Shown one piece after another: positions 1 through 15,250 of a stretch of DNA of 64,000 bases; positions within the stretch are counted from its first letter, which is position 1, and every line of letters starts with the position of its first letter. Where the stretch lies: positions 20,475 to 84,474 of the forward strand of contig MU832156.1 of NCBI GenBank assembly GCA_029204225.1, read 5' to 3'. The notes beneath the pieces are model-generated. The model saw only the letters and a list, made by a program, of their open reading frames with translations, searched no databases and was not told the DNA's origin. The position numbers were made by a program, and so were the translations under genes. The stretch comes from Diphasiastrum complanatum (taxonomy: Eukaryota; Streptophyta; Lycopodiopsida; Lycopodiales; Lycopodiaceae).

Positions 1-4
1 TCAA

Positions 5-140
5 ATCAACAAAATTTTCTTTGCCACCAAATGGGATACCTATGCATATAGAGTGATGTCATTTGGATTGTGAATAGTCCAAGCACCTTTTAATGGGTCA
101 TGAGCTATGCCTTCAAGCATTTTTTTGAGTTTGTCATTGT
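5..140 (+). pseudogene. Ty3/gypsy reverse transcriptase fragment
   Basis: Read from base 5, the frame gives a run resembling the RT core around WDTYAYRVMSFGL, the counterpart of the usual W-x-x-Y-x-Y/F-x-V-M-P-F-G-L block of gypsy RT, followed by a decayed QAPF block. Two stop codons interrupt it, and it starts before the window. At about 140 it abuts a copia fragment on the other strand, so this is a junction of two element remnants. It is not functional. Confidence 0.7.
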
Positions 141-144
141 CGAC

Positions 145-565
145 TCCTCCATAACAAATGCAAAAGTCCATAGTAGCTCGAAGATATCTCATGACTCTGA
201 TTAGAGCCTTCGAATGTGTTATACTAGGATCATATACTGACTCGAGGAATTGACTACAAAAGCTATGTCTGGTCTGGTACAGATCATTGCGTACATAAGA
301 GATTCTATTATCGAATGATAAGGATACTCACACATCTGCTCCTTCTCTTCGATTGTTTGGAGACACTAGTCCTTTGACATCTCGATTCTTGGATCCATTA
401 GTGAGAGAGCTAATTTGCAATTCATCAAATTATACTGATTAAGACATTGTGAATGTATCTTTGCTATATTTCTGTCTCTTTGGATTTGAATACCTAGACA
501 GTAATGAGCTTCGTCTAGATTGGTCATGTCGAATTTAGACTTCCTGAGCCCAAATGATTATCTCT
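145..565 (-). pseudogene. Ty1/copia RT-RNase H fragment
   Basis: On the minus strand this matches, with many substitutions, the RT and connection region at 54760-55160, including the MDPG, YRSI-GSLMY and TRPDISF-type blocks. It is the C-terminal half of a copia reverse transcriptase, without the YVDD part and without an open frame. The similarity to the 54-58 kb copy was judged by eye. It is a dead fragment cut at both ends. Confidence 0.65.
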
Positions 566-639
566 ATTTGATAGTTGATTATTGAAAGTAATGTTTCTAT
601 TAATTGAGATAGGATCCCGGGTTGTAATAGTATCGGGTA

Positions 640-1860
640 CTCATTACTGACTTTTTCAAATCTTTGATATCTTATACGTTGTCTCCTAATAACTTTTTAA
701 TCGAAATCATGGAATTTTTTTTAAAAGGGGAGAGAAGAAAATTATAGGAATAAGACTTTCATGGGATCAACCAGTTGCATAGATTTCTTTTGTGGAATCC
801 AGTATGTGTGCAATGGTGGAACTATCCAGTGAGAATAGAGGAAATCTCTAGTGATTGTTTTGAATAATCTAGAACTAGAAGAGTTTTGGGGGTTTGAGCT
901 GTTAGATATTTATGATTATGAATAATGGTGGTAAAGATTAAGATTCTGTTGATTGGATCAGATGGAATAAAGTTTTAATCTTAACCCAAAGATGTCTGTA
1001 TAAGTCAGCCTAATCTTGGTTTGTACACTAAGATCTAAAGTAGGTTGATTGGATGAAGAAATTATGATTGTAAAAGTATGATGGTTGGAAAACTTGTGAT
1101 GTGGAATTATTCACTTCAGTGATTTTCCAGATATGTTATTTACTCAAGAGAAATAGAATTCTTTAGTAGCTGAGTTACAAGATTCTTAGTGAGATATGTG
1201 AGTAACATGTGGATTTTGGAAGAATCTGCCAGATAAGGATATATGTGTTTATGTACTGGGTCATAGTGAGATTATTCTCATATAGGCACGATTAATCTTG
1301 TTTGGATCTACTATGTATTCCTGATTTATAGGGTTATCTGGTGCACTTAATCTAGTTGATGAACATAGACATATGATCAAGTATTGTGTTTTGACAATTA
1401 CTTGCAAAGTTAACAAATTTGTTCTGATAGATCTATAGGTTAACTTAAGAGTGATTTGGATAAGGATCAAAATGTGGTGTTGTACTAGTACAATCAAGAG
1501 TTGCACCTAGACATTTAAGATTTCTAAATCATGAGCAATTAACTTGAGTAGTTGATTTACTCTTGTGGAAGTTAATTGGTAAAACAGACAGTGTGAAGAA
1601 AATTCACCGAAAACCGTTTGTTTTGTGTATATTGCTTGTAAGACACATAATTTTTGAGTCATTTGGGTTCATCAAAAAATTGTGTGCATAGGATATACTG
1701 AATTCTGGGGTGAGTATTTCTTAGTTGAGGAATAGACTCAATTCATTAGTAATTGTATCCCAGAGTGCTCACTTGGATACCGGATCCGAAGGATTCCAAG
1801 AATGATAAACTGAATTATTGGGATTCAACTAAATTGGTTGGACATATACTCTAGTGTTCC
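640..1860 (+). repeat. Degenerate retroelement-derived repeat, copy 1
   Basis: This stretch matches, in inverted orientation, 46930-48100. Shared landmarks include GGGTCATAGTGAGATTATTC near 1258 and TTATCTGGTGCACTTAA near 1333. A more diverged third copy lies at 58150-59100. Both long copies hold many stops. It is internal retroelement sequence, since the third copy leads into a gypsy integrase, but I could not assign a protein domain. Confidence 0.6.
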
Positions 1861-1989
1861 TTAGTGATTAAGTATGGGGTCGTCTGAATGTCGGATTCCA
1901 ACGTGCCTTTCAAAAATTGGTTGCCGCCCATATTTCCCGATTGTCGGACTCTGATTTTCAGATTTTTTACTGGGACGTCGGACTTCGAC

Positions 1990-2220
1990 GTGTCGGATTG
2001 CGACGAATTATGAAATTTTCGAACATACGTCAGACACCCATGTCGGAATCTGCGCGATATGTTATTGTTTCATAGGCTAATATTACGTCCAATTGGCCTA
2101 GGTTTAGAACATGGAAATTAACTTTCTCAACATGGCCTTGAAGATCTAGCTCCAATTCCAAAACCATTACATCAAAAACTTCAGTATTTGCACATGACGC
2201 AAGCTTAACCACATATCTAT
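1990..2220 (-). pseudogene. Gypsy protease-region remnant
   Basis: The minus strand encodes a short open stretch (2212 to 2030) with FDVMVLELELDLQG and a later LGQLDVILAYETI block. This is the pattern of the C-terminal half of a gypsy aspartic protease, where the usual form is LG.DVILG..WL. It lies in the expected place, downstream of the gag and zinc knuckle at 2440-3370 on the same strand. The catalytic DTG is not recognisable. Confidence 0.55.
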
Positions 2221-2439
2221 GGGGTCACTTGGCTTGGTAGGTACATGGAGATTCTGCACAAGTTGAGAATTAATAAAGTATGAGTATTGTCTGAATCAAA
2301 CAATACATTCACATCTTTCCCTAACAACTTGCCCATGACACGAAACAAATTGTGAGGACCAAAAGACAATGTACTGAATTAACATTCACAAATACTATTA
2401 ATAACATCAATTTTCATCTTACCTGCTGGCAAATCAATT

Positions 2440-3370
2440 GTTGTAAGATTTGATGAGGACTTGTTCTTTAACGGACACTCTTTAGCCATATGGCCTGCCT
2501 TACCACAATTAAAACATTGTCCTTGTTTAAAGACGTCTCTGACTGATGACTTAGGTTCAATTTCTTTCCTGATTTCGGTTTCTGATAAGCCATTTCTTCA
2601 AGTTCATCAAAATTTTTTGACTTCTTTTGCGGTCGAAAATTTGTTGAGCCTTTTCCTGCCCCCATTTTCTAGAAGCTACCACCGTCTGATCGTACACTCG
2701 TGCGATCCCAATGGCATCTTCCAACGAGTTCAAAGGATTGCGCTTGCATTTATTTTGAAAGTCCCCTAGCAATTTATTCACAAATTGCCACTCTACATAC
2801 TTTTTGGAAAAATGCACCACTTTAATTAGGAGGTCCATGAACTCTTGGCCGTATGTGTCCAAGTCATGCGACCCCATCTTGAGCTCAACAAAATGCCGAT
2901 ACAAGTCCCTCTCATCCATAGTCATAAATGCTTTCAGGAAAACCTCCCGAAAACCATCCCAAGTGACTATCTTAGGATCTAGGTCTCGCCACCATGACAT
3001 GGCTTTACCTTCGAAAAAAATCAGTACTGAAGAAATTTTCTTCTCCTCATGCACTCCATGCAGACCAAAATAATCGTTCCACCTGTTAATCCATGATTCC
3101 ACCACTGTCGGCTACTTGAACTTCTTGTCCGCCGAAAAAACTTATGGGTGAAATTCTAAGTGTGACGAAGATGCCTCATCATGCTTTGATAACAGAAATT
3201 TCATTTGCTCGTCCCGCCGCTGCTTGTTACTCTAGTGGATTTGGTGGATTTCTAGCAGTGCTTTGCTTATCACATCCAGAATAGATTGCGGATCACTGTC
3301 TGGGCTTCCCACACTTCGTATTGGTGATGGCACCCCCTCACCAAACAATTCATGTTCCATGTCGGCCATA
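2440..3370 (-). pseudogene. Ty3/gypsy gag (capsid plus zinc knuckle), broken
   Basis: Reading leftward from an ATG at 3370, one frame gives MADMEHELFGEG, then a capsid domain (WINRWNDYFGLHG, MSWWRDLDP, FREVFLKAF) and ends near 2445 with a CCHC knuckle CFNCGKAGHMAKEC. Three in-frame stops lie between about 3232 and 3117, and there is a probable indel near 2560. The product would be the structural Gag that packages element RNA in cytoplasmic particles. The LTR and PBS that should precede it are at 4216-4728 and 4201-4214 on the same strand. Confidence 0.8.
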
Positions 3371-3720
3371 ACTGCCAACACAACAAAAAATTGGAATGAG
3401 AAGTGTGAAAATTGTCCGAAACCCCACAAAAAAACAACTCCTAGCAAACCGGCATCTAACCGTTTAGTGAAGCCACAATAAAGAAATTAAGCCCAAAAAC
3501 CATTTTTTCGACTTAGGATTAAAATCCATCTACAACCCATAAATTTAAAAACCCAAACTTGTCCAACTCACTTCAAAAAATGGGATCTCGACCCCACCCA
3601 CTCATGGAAAACCCAATAATCCAATACGCACCCCACAAAAATGTTTTGCATGCTTAAAAGGTCAAACCCGGCTCCACCCCACCTCCTCATTCCATGAGCT
3701 TTCTGGCCCTCGCGATCTGC

Positions 3721-3756
<36 letters not shown>

Positions 3757-4200
3757 ATGCAGGGTGATTACAGGGTGGTTACACGAGGGAGGCGCCCTCG
3801 GACGTCACATGCATTCATCAGACTTCTTCATTTGAAGCGTTGACAGCGGCCAAAAGCTTCCCCAAAAAAAAGTTGGGATCAATGCTTCCCCAACAGGTTT
3901 TCCTTACATGCAGGTTCATGACAGGTTCAAGGGAAAAAGAAACAAAGTTTTATTGTGTTTCGACGGCCAACAGCGCTACTGCTAACAGACCCGTTTCCAA
4001 CCCAGCAGAGTCATTTCTTTCTCTTCATATGTAGTTCTTACTTATTTCCATCCTAAACACAGATTACCATGTTTGCAGGCTTCAGTCATGAAGCAACAGA
4101 CAACAGAAATCAAGGATTCGCTCATGCATGCACCGGATTTCCGTCGACACAATTTTAGCACGCTTTGGTCCACACCGAGCTGCTCACAAACTCCGATTGG
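3371..4200 (-). other. Untranslated leader of minus-strand gypsy element
   Basis: About 830 bp lies between the PBS and the gag start, with no supported coding sequence. It contains a (GA)17 microsatellite at 3722-3755. The length is ordinary for a gypsy leader. Confidence 0.5.
3722..3755. repeat. (AG)17 microsatellite
   Basis: An uninterrupted AG dinucleotide tract inside the leader of the minus-strand gypsy element. Confidence 0.98.
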
Positions 4201-4214
4201 TTGCTCTAATACCA
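4201..4214 (-). promoter_or_regulatory. Primer-binding site, initiator tRNA-Met
   Basis: The minus strand reads TGGTATTAGAGCAA, one change from the standard plant TGGTATCAGAGC complement of initiator tRNA-Met. It lies just inside the LTR end near 4216, which fixes the element's orientation as minus. Confidence 0.75.
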
Positions 4215-4215
4215 A

Positions 4216-4728
4216 TAAAACGTCCCCCAAGACCTCCAATCAGGATTGAGCACCAAAAACACAATAAGGGAGTGCAGTGGGCGAAACCGTCCCAACCAAA
4301 CCTAGGTCCTCTGATCTAGCCCCCGAGCACTAGGGTGTATGGCAAATCACAACGACAATAAGCGCTTACCAATCCGACAACATAACGGCCGCAGACTCTC
4401 AATGATCCCCATGGAAATGGGTGAGGGTATATATAGAGAGTAGCACCCACCTCGTCTGCCCATGCACCGAATCCACATGTAAGCATGCTATCAACCCATG
4501 CCTAACTCCCATACATGTCCACTGCATGTAGGTACCCCTAACCCATAATAATAAAGACCCATGCATAGGCATAGTGCATGTACATCCTATCCCATACTAG
4601 GATGCAACACACATGCTTATACTGCATGCAGGCATAGTCCATGGTCCTACTCAACCATTATCCAGATTAGGCCTGGCCCTACGTCTAAGACAGCCCCTAA
4701 TGGTACAAACCCCCATTAGGCCGTAACA
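4216..4728 (-). mobile_element. 5' LTR of minus-strand gypsy element
   Basis: On the minus strand it begins TGTTACGGCC at 4728 and runs to the PBS. A TATA motif (TATATATA) is at about 4430. Most of its length matches, in opposite orientation, the 3' LTR at 60579-61081, for example the blocks around the TATA box and CCTAGGTTTGGTTGGGA. The exact 3' end is uncertain because the CA terminus has decayed. The two LTRs belong to one family but to separate insertions. Confidence 0.75.
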
Positions 4729-7700
4729 CTAGAGATCCACTGATCATCTAGTTGTCCTATAATCCATATAGGATATTATCTTTTGTTCCCAAAAATCTAG
4801 AGGTCCTTTCATTTGGATGACTGACATGCTTATCAAATGGATACCACAGATCCAAATCTGATCCTGTGATTTCAACAGAAGAATTAACACAGTTCAATCT
4901 TATATTCTGATCCTTCCAGGTTAGCGAGAAGCTTCAAAACCCTACTGATGCATCAACTTTAGGGACAAGCTTTTGTCAACTAACAAATCCAATGTAATCC
5001 ATGTATCAAATTCTACTTCTAACATCACAATTGACATTCAAACTGCGGATAAACTCATTGGTTACAAAGATATCAGTTATGAACTCAATTGAATGAATTC
5101 CATCCAGGAAATTAATATCCAATATTAAGCAATTATTTACAAGGATTACAAAATCCTAACTGTGAAATACATTTCCCGATCACACTTACTACCTCTGATG
5201 TCCACTATTCTTCCCCCCTTAGAATTTTCAGTCCCCTGAAAAAAAATTTCAACTAAGGTACAACGAAGATATAAAGACATTAGTAAATGTTAAAAAAATG
5301 AATTAGTGTAGGAAAAAAGTTTTAAACAATATCATTTCTATCCTATACTTGGGTGGAATCACTGATATACAATCCACCATAGGACTTAACCGGAAATGAA
5401 ATCAGTTTGTTACTTTTGATCAGTTCCTAGCAATTACAAATTTTCCAATACAATTGGACTGTTTTTCCTTTATTAACTGGTCCAATTGGCATTAGTCCGT
5501 CAATATTAACAAAAAATATCCAAACTTATAATACAAATTACATGAGTGAAAATCCTACCAATAGGATTTCAATAACTCTTAAATTGTATCCAAACAAGAT
5601 TTCACTGCTTGGATAAAGAGTCCTGTCACCACTCATTCTATCTGGCCATTTCATATTGTTTGATGGTTTTAAATTCAATTTTGATGAGTTTCTTGCACAA
5701 ACGTTCACTTGACCCATTTCTAATTAGTATCAACTACAAATATACCAGACAAGTAGCAGATTTCAAATTTTAACCAAACTTGAAATTCAACAAAAAAGAA
5801 AAATTAAACTTTAACTTTCAATCTGGGAAGAACTTAGCTTCCAAAGTTTAGTCACCATCAAGCACAATACCACCGAGTACCATCTTGAAAAAGGTAACCC
5901 ATGAGGAACGAATATCTTGCCGTCAATCCTAAATCTATGAACCAAATTCATAGACAACCTGTTAGGATAGCAAAATTTATATCTTCTCACTCATCCTCGG
6001 TTATGGTCTAGAGAATCAATATATAAAATTTACTTATGGTAATCCATTATAAATTGTTTCCATGCATTGTTGGAAAAGTAGCTGACGATGGAATAACCAT
6101 TACCAATCATAGGCTCTCTTCACATGCAAAACAGTTCAATAACTCTTTAAATCCCATAAAGGTTTATTTGGATAACCAATTTTAAAACCCCAATGCAATG
6201 TCTTTCTCAACCATGCAAAAAGCCAGAACCCTTACTTTTAGTTCATGCAAAAGGTAAACCAACTTGTAGGTTATGAAAACCCTAAAAGGATTTTCTAATA
6301 TTAGCCTCTAGAAAGGGTTTAGCCTCGTTCCAGTATTCCTCCAGCCGCCACAACCACATCTGCCATACTTCATTCTTCCACACCTTGCCATCGATGGAAT
6401 ACTAGACTGTCACACTAGTTCACACAACGAGCCATGGTCAAAAATCCATGATGAGCAAAATCAATATGGTAGGATGAAGCTAATGATCATCCAATCACCA
6501 ATGATTTTCCCATGCAGTCTTCCAACGCAGTTATGCAGCTGATTTTAGGAAGAAATGAGGTGCCTGAAGCTTTCAACAGCACTCAATACCAGCGAACAGT
6601 CAACGTGCCAACAACGAGTATCTGACAGTGAGTATCTGCAAACATTTTCATTAATCAAGCAATGGTTGATTCCTCCAACAGCCTCCAATCTCATAGCACC
6701 AACTAGCAACAATCGATGTCACGATGGCCAACCTAGGGTTTCCAAAGTGCGCTCAAGTTCCATCCAATAGTACCTCCCAACTATGCCCTTTACTGGGAAA
6801 ACCAATTTGTTTCCAAGCAGCAATGGATGGCATCATTGGATGAGCTCACATCTTCCCCCATCAATGCTATTCCATGCCCAAAAAAAGAGGTAATAAGATC
6901 GTGCTTTTTCATGCAAAAGATCCACAAGGAAAAAACTTTGTTCTCACTGGTTTCTACAGCCAGCACAGTTTCTTCCAGTTCGTTAGCAGGCTACAACAAC
7001 TGTCCACCCACTAGTTCAATAGCAGTCAAGAGATCAAAGCTTTATCCTCTCACTTGATTTGCCACTTCTGTGAACTGGAATATACTACGTTCCAAAGTTT
7101 AGAAGAGGTTGAACACAATCTCTTCCTCTTTGAGAAAACACAGACAACAAACAACAACCTTAGTCATCAACCAAAAAACCCAGAAGTTCAAACATGGTTA
7201 CAACTCTCCTACTCTTCCTTACAAGGTTCTGCATGTCTTATTCCAATCTTTTCCATCAACTTCCTCTTTCATAACTCACAAGTTCATATCAAGCAGGAAG
7301 TATACATTTCAAAGATTTTCCAAGGAATACAAAAACACACACAGACTAGGACAATATACTTCAACAAGTCTATGGTTCTTAACAACATATCATCAAAGAA
7401 TAAAAACATAACAGCAGTTTCCCAATCAATAATCCACACTTGGCATGTAACATTGGAGGTTTAATAACCTCAGCATGAAAATAGCAAAATCATGATTACT
7501 AGTTGATAATTGTCCTATTCTCTGCAATTTTTTCCATTCCTCTGTGCAAATAACCAAGTACGGGTCTAACAATTTTCTTCATGATAAATTGAACACACTC
7601 AATCTATCAACGAACATAACTAGTTCTGCATGTTATTTATCTCTAATGACATGGGAAACAAGCTGCTGGATTCATAAACACAAATCATGCTACATCAATA

Positions 7701-8005
7701 GAAGTCCTCTCAAGGTTACTAAAAAAAAATTAGAATTGAATCACTCCAATTAGAGGCAATATTAACAAAAGAATAACCCGGTGGAAGTGCACTATACCAC
7801 TCTTCTTGCCAATATGCTTGAAACCAGAATTAGAGGATCCAAAACTCGATTTTCCCATTGAGAGTTCCGCGCACCAATTCGAACATAGTAGCGTTAAAAA
7901 AATCGAGGTTTTAATCTTGTTCCCTTGGGGAATTTCGCAAATTCTACAAATACAAATCCCTAGATTTTCTACACTTAAAAATATTACAAAAGATGAAATT
8001 CATCT
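4729..8005. other. AT-rich intergenic or decayed retroelement DNA
   Basis: I found no supported gene. At about 5206-5220 the minus strand has a polypurine run (AAGGGGGGAAGAA) followed by sequence resembling the start of the LTR candidate at 45716, so a decayed gypsy 3' end may lie here. The stretch just left of 8006 should be the leader of the tRNA-Asp-primed element. Short open frames between 6555 and 7750 have no recognisable domain and I do not call them. Confidence 0.4.
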
Positions 8006-8023
8006 CCCCGGCAACGGTGCCAA
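8006..8023 (-). promoter_or_regulatory. Primer-binding site, tRNA-Asp type
   Basis: The minus strand reads TGGCACCGTTGCCGGGGA, one base from the tRNA-Asp complement used by Athila-like gypsy elements. It lies 4 nt downstream (on minus) of the LTR end at 8028. Confidence 0.8.
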
Positions 8024-8027
8024 ATTA

Positions 8028-9047
8028 TGTGGTGGCCTAGTCATTATAGATTTCCACATAATCAATGAATTATGTAGTATAAAAGGTTTGATCGTTTCCC
8101 AAGAGAGAGAATAATCTCTTCTTTTGTATGATAAGTGTATGTAAGAAGGTGAAGGGAACGTGATGTGTAATATTCACAATGAATACTACAGCGACATAAC
8201 TGATTATCCAAAGATATTGAGTGAATTGACATCCAATAACAATAACGATGAAACGATTTGGTCAAAGTCTGTAATTATAAAGGTTACTTTATCTTTCAAA
8301 CTCTTAGGATAACAGTAAGCAATCAGACCAGACTGCAACTAGCAAATAGATTCATCAAACAAAATCGAATTGGCTAATGATTCCTCTTAATCGAACACAG
8401 AGATTAGTTCTTATCACAAGAAGCAAACAGTACAGAGCATCAGACAAGTTCGTTATCTGAACACATAGTTCATTCAAAATTCAAAGAATTCTGTTTATAG
8501 TTATGCTTAACAGCTTCGCTAATTCCCTGCACACATTAGTTAGAATTGTCGCTCTCTGGTGACGCCTGAAATCCGAGTTAGAGTAACTGAAATTCCGTAA
8601 GAAATGAAAGGTATGTGTGACGCAGACAGACAAGTATTGAAAACAGTTACAGATCGTTCAAAGTGTATTTGCTCAATTGATAAGAAGTAATGTTGTAAGA
8701 GATGGCAGAGAGAAAGAATGCTCAAGCTTATAGAAACTAGTTCTCTTCTCTCTATTGATACTCAAATTGTGCATGTGTACAATGGCACGGAGTGTCGACC
8801 TTATAGGAACAAACACTGGCCTGAACGTCGTTCACCAGCCGTTAAGATGTCAGTTGGGATCCGCTAATGTGTCTCTATAGAACGTCGCAGAAAACGTCGC
8901 AAGTTCTAACCTAAAAATGAATTTACAAGATGCAAATAGGCCTTTACATAAATTTAGGCACTATAGCATATTTACATGTATAAAAATTAAAAATTTTCAC
9001 AATATAAAACAATAAGTTTGGATAATGTGGGATCATGAGGCTCCACA
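8028..9047 (-). mobile_element. 5' LTR of tRNA-Asp-primed gypsy element
   Basis: The minus-strand sequence starts TGTGGAGCC at 9047 and ends GGCCACCACA at 8028, giving TGTGG...CCACA inverted termini. The PBS follows directly. At 1020 bp it is long, as is common in Athila-type elements. No second copy of this LTR was seen in the window. At 9048 it abuts the copia-like element, so it may have inserted into that element. Confidence 0.7.
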
Positions 9048-9062
9048 GACCACCTCAATCCA

Positions 9063-9480
9063 AGAGAGCTAGTTTAAGTGATCCTAAATGGGTTGAAGGA
9101 TGAATTTGACAACTTTGTCCAATCTTATGCAATCAAGGAGAATCTTCCAATTTTGGAGGCACTACAAGGAGTTATCATTTCTGAGGAGTGTAGGCAGGAG
9201 AACAAGCTCATGAGAATCAATCAACTTCTTTTGAAGGATGATGGAGAGGTAAAAGCATACTTCACAATGGACAAGCCAAGAGGAAGGGGAAAAGAGCTTC
9301 ATCAACATTTCAAGAAGTAAAAGTCAAAGGAGGAGAGTGATGAGGATTTATAACACACAACAACAAGTTGTAAATCCAACAAGAAGTGCTTCTTTTGTGG
9401 TAAGAAGGGGCATTTTGCTTCTAATTGTTTCAAGAAGAAAGAGTTTCTCAAGCAAGCCAATCTAGCCAAAGGTGAGCTCT
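9063..9480 (+). pseudogene. Ty1/copia gag C-terminus with zinc knuckle
   Basis: The frame from 9063 gives LNGLKDEFDNFVQSYAIK and then a lysine-rich tail, typical of the C-terminal part of copia Gag (UBN2 family). After a stop at 9320, the same protein resumes in another frame with the CCHC box CFFCGKKGHFASNC at about 9387-9430. The 5' part is missing, apparently cut at 9048 by the LTR boundary. The role would be binding of the element's RNA in particles. Confidence 0.75.
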
Positions 9481-9509
9481 CATGATGTCTATGTGCTTTT
9501 TTTCTAGTT

Positions 9510-9900
9510 TTGAAGTTGAAAATTCATGGTGGATCGATAGTGGATCTAGTTCTCACATGACTAGTTCAGGAATATCTTTTACTTCTCTTGCACCTTACAA
9601 TGGTTCTAAAAGTTCATCTTCTTTCCTATTGATGGTGAATGCAAGATAGAAGCAATTGGTAGTGTACCATTTGTGTTATTCCACTATGATTCTCAAAGAT
9701 GTACTTTATGTGTCTAATCTCACTATGAATCTCATAAGTGTTGGCAAGATGCTAGATGATGGTTTCCAAGTTGTTTTAGAAAAGATACTTTCTTGGTTAA
9801 GAAGGATGGTGATGTGGTAGCAACTGGGACTAGATGTGGTAATCTTTTCAAAAATGATGCTAATCCTTGTGGAAGTGTGGCCAAGAGGAGCTTGGATCAT
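9510..9900 (+). pseudogene. Copia protease and pre-integrase remnant
   Basis: WWIDSGSSSHMTSS at about 9526 is the copia aspartic-protease active site (D-S-G-S/A-S/T-x-H-M). Then comes DVLYVSNLTMNLISVGK, the usual link to the pre-integrase domain. Several frameshifts are needed to follow it. After about 9850 the typical zinc-binding pre-integrase motif does not appear and recognisable copia sequence ends. Confidence 0.7.
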
Positions 9901-10149
9901 CTCAAGGAGGAGAAGGCAAGTGATCTACCTCAACCTATGTTCCAAGATGGTAAGACTCATGAAGATGGTGCTTTGGCAAAAGCACATGGAGAGTTATTGT
10001 CAAGGAAATCTACTTCTCATCAATTCCCTTATCTTGTTCATTTGGATGATTTCATTTCATCATATAGAAGCAAAGATGGTGCTATTTCATGTGACTTTTT
10101 ACTTGAAGACTTCACTTGGAGGTATCTCTATCAAAGGTGCTTGACATGA
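9793..10149 (+). CDS. Open frame of 118 codons in copia-like element, function unknown
   Basis: It starts inside the pre-integrase remnant (MVKKDGDVVATGTRCGNLF) and runs on into sequence I cannot place. It is acidic and lysine-rich in the middle (LDHLKEEKASDLPQP) and overlaps the next, longer frame by 34 bases. It may be a reading-frame continuation of the copia polyprotein into captured sequence. It shows no integrase, RT or RNase H motif. Confidence 0.35.
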   Translation: MVKKDGDVVATGTRCGNLFKNDANPCGSVAKRSLDHLKEEKASDLPQPMFQDGKTHEDGALAKAHGELLSRKSTSHQFPYLVHLDDFISSYRSKDGAISCDFLLEDFTWRYLYQRCLT

Positions 10150-10934
10150 AGATTACAATAGTTGATACTTTGGGGATCTTTAGATCCATATGCTTTGCCA
10201 ATATTCCTTTTCATATAAAAAATAAGGAGGATCTAAGCTCAATCAAGAGGATGATGGTAGGATTCTCAAATCTACCAAAAATCCAAGTGTATGATGGAAA
10301 TTTGCCAAGGCTGGAGGAGTCTTCTCAACACATGGTTTCAAGGGGATCTTCAAGAGGCAAGGCCGAGTCTTTGTGGCTCACAATACATGGCAAAGAGGGG
10401 CATTTTTCAGGTAATATCTACTTCAACATATTCACTTTTGCTTCTCTTACATTATTTAATGTACCATCTTGCTTTTATGAGGTTTCTACATCTCATAGTT
10501 GGAGTGAGGCAATGCTTTTCTTGTATCATGCCTCTTGTATGGACATATTGCTTGTCTTTAATGGCTTAGATATGTTTCCAAATCATTTTGAAAGCAAGGG
10601 GTTGGGTCATCAAATGTATGCTCTTGGATCTAGTACGAGCAAGATTGAGTTTGTTACTCATAGTTTGAAAATTCATGTTTTTTCATCTTGTGAGGCATTT
10701 TGTAAACTTCTCTTGAGATTAAGTGAATTTTCCTTGAAGGACACTTACATCCTTGAGCAAGTATGTAGCCTCAAGAAGATCAAGATAGTGTTTGATTTCA
10801 AGATTAGATCCATCATGGATAACGTTCATAGTATGTGGACTAGTCAAGCTAGAATGCATAATCTTGATAATCATCACATTTGCTCATTTTATGATCTTGA
10901 TCTTTACGAGGAATGGAAGCCTCGCACTTTATGA
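10116..10934 (+). CDS. Open frame of 272 codons, unrecognised, inside a copia-like element
   Basis: This is the longest non-retroviral frame in the window. It sits where copia integrase, RT and RNase H should be, between the protease (9526) and a candidate 3' LTR (11207). The translation is rich in F, L, S and H, with hydrophobic stretches (IYFNIFTFASLTLF) and a C-terminal part with LKKIKIVFDFKI. I recognise no domain. It could be captured host sequence, a decayed envelope-like ORF, or chance. The open length in AT-rich DNA argues mildly against chance. Confidence 0.4.
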   Translation: MEVSLSKVLDMKITIVDTLGIFRSICFANIPFHIKNKEDLSSIKRMMVGFSNLPKIQVYDGNLPRLEESSQHMVSRGSSRGKAESLWLTIHGKEGHFSGNIYFNIFTFASLTLFNVPSCFYEVSTSHSWSEAMLFLYHASCMDILLVFNGLDMFPNHFESKGLGHQMYALGSSTSKIEFVTHSLKIHVFSSCEAFCKLLLRLSEFSLKDTYILEQVCSLKKIKIVFDFKIRSIMDNVHSMWTSQARMHNLDNHHICSFYDLDLYEEWKPRTL

Positions 10935-11206
10935 TGCATCCATCTTCATGCAAGTCTTTCAAGTCAAAGATCATCATCAAGCATGGAGGAAATTCAAAGA
11001 TATGGTGGCAAAATTGGTGGAATGATCATCAAAGAAGGTGGCAAGTGATTTCTACCAAAGAAGTCTTATCGTGGATATGGTGAGGTTGCTGCTATGGAGG
11101 ATCCTTTGGCTGGTCTTCACTTCACATGCATAACAAAGGATCCACTCAACAAGTTTCACAAGATCCTTGATTGATCTAGTACCTTACCAAGCTAGTTTTT
11201 GAGGAG

Positions 11207-11790
11207 TGTGAAAAATTAGCAAAATCTAGCGTGGCTATTTTGTATTGTCTTATTATGACTAAATCTTACACGTGTGGAGCTCGTTCCCACGTGTGGAAAA
11301 AAGTCAAAAATAGCTTAGTCATGTTGAGTTAGGGGTACATAAAATTTAGAGACATCTATCCAAGTGTAAGTAGGTGATTTGGCCAAATTTGGCATTAGAG
11401 ACAAAATAGGATTATACACATGTCAAGTCATAATTAGGCCAAAAGTTAGAAGTGATGTAGCTCGAGTTAGGTTAGGCTACTTACATTTGTCATGATTAGA
11501 TTTGGTGAGTGACACATCTCCATGTGTTGTTGAATTTTACAAGAATTGATAATTTAATCTTCAACTTATCAACGTGGAAGCCAAGATTAAGCATCCATTT
11601 CTCCCAAGCCGACTTTTCAATTTTGGCCAATACTGAGCCATCTTCGAACAAATCTCTAATAAGGACATTAGGTGGCACCTTTCAAAATCTGTATTGCTCA
11701 AGATCTCCTTTATCAGCCCAGGATCAGATCATCAACCTCACCTCAGATCCAATCCTGTACACGAACGTGTCTCTTATAAAGAGCTAATCG
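11207..11790 (+). mobile_element. Candidate copia 3' LTR (start only)
   Basis: A purine run (TTTGAGGAG) ends at 11206 and is followed by TGTGAAAAATTAGC, a typical copia LTR start. The stretch is non-coding with LTR-like composition. I could not find the CA end or a 5' partner in the window, so the right boundary is arbitrary. Confidence 0.4.
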
Positions 11791-15235
<3,445 letters not shown>

Positions 15236-15250
15236 AGTTACAAATCTCAT

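Noticed and set aside
6555-7753. Several 70-136 codon plus-strand frames
   Set aside because: They overlap each other in different frames, have low-complexity composition, and lie in what should be the leader or decayed interior of a minus-strand retroelement.
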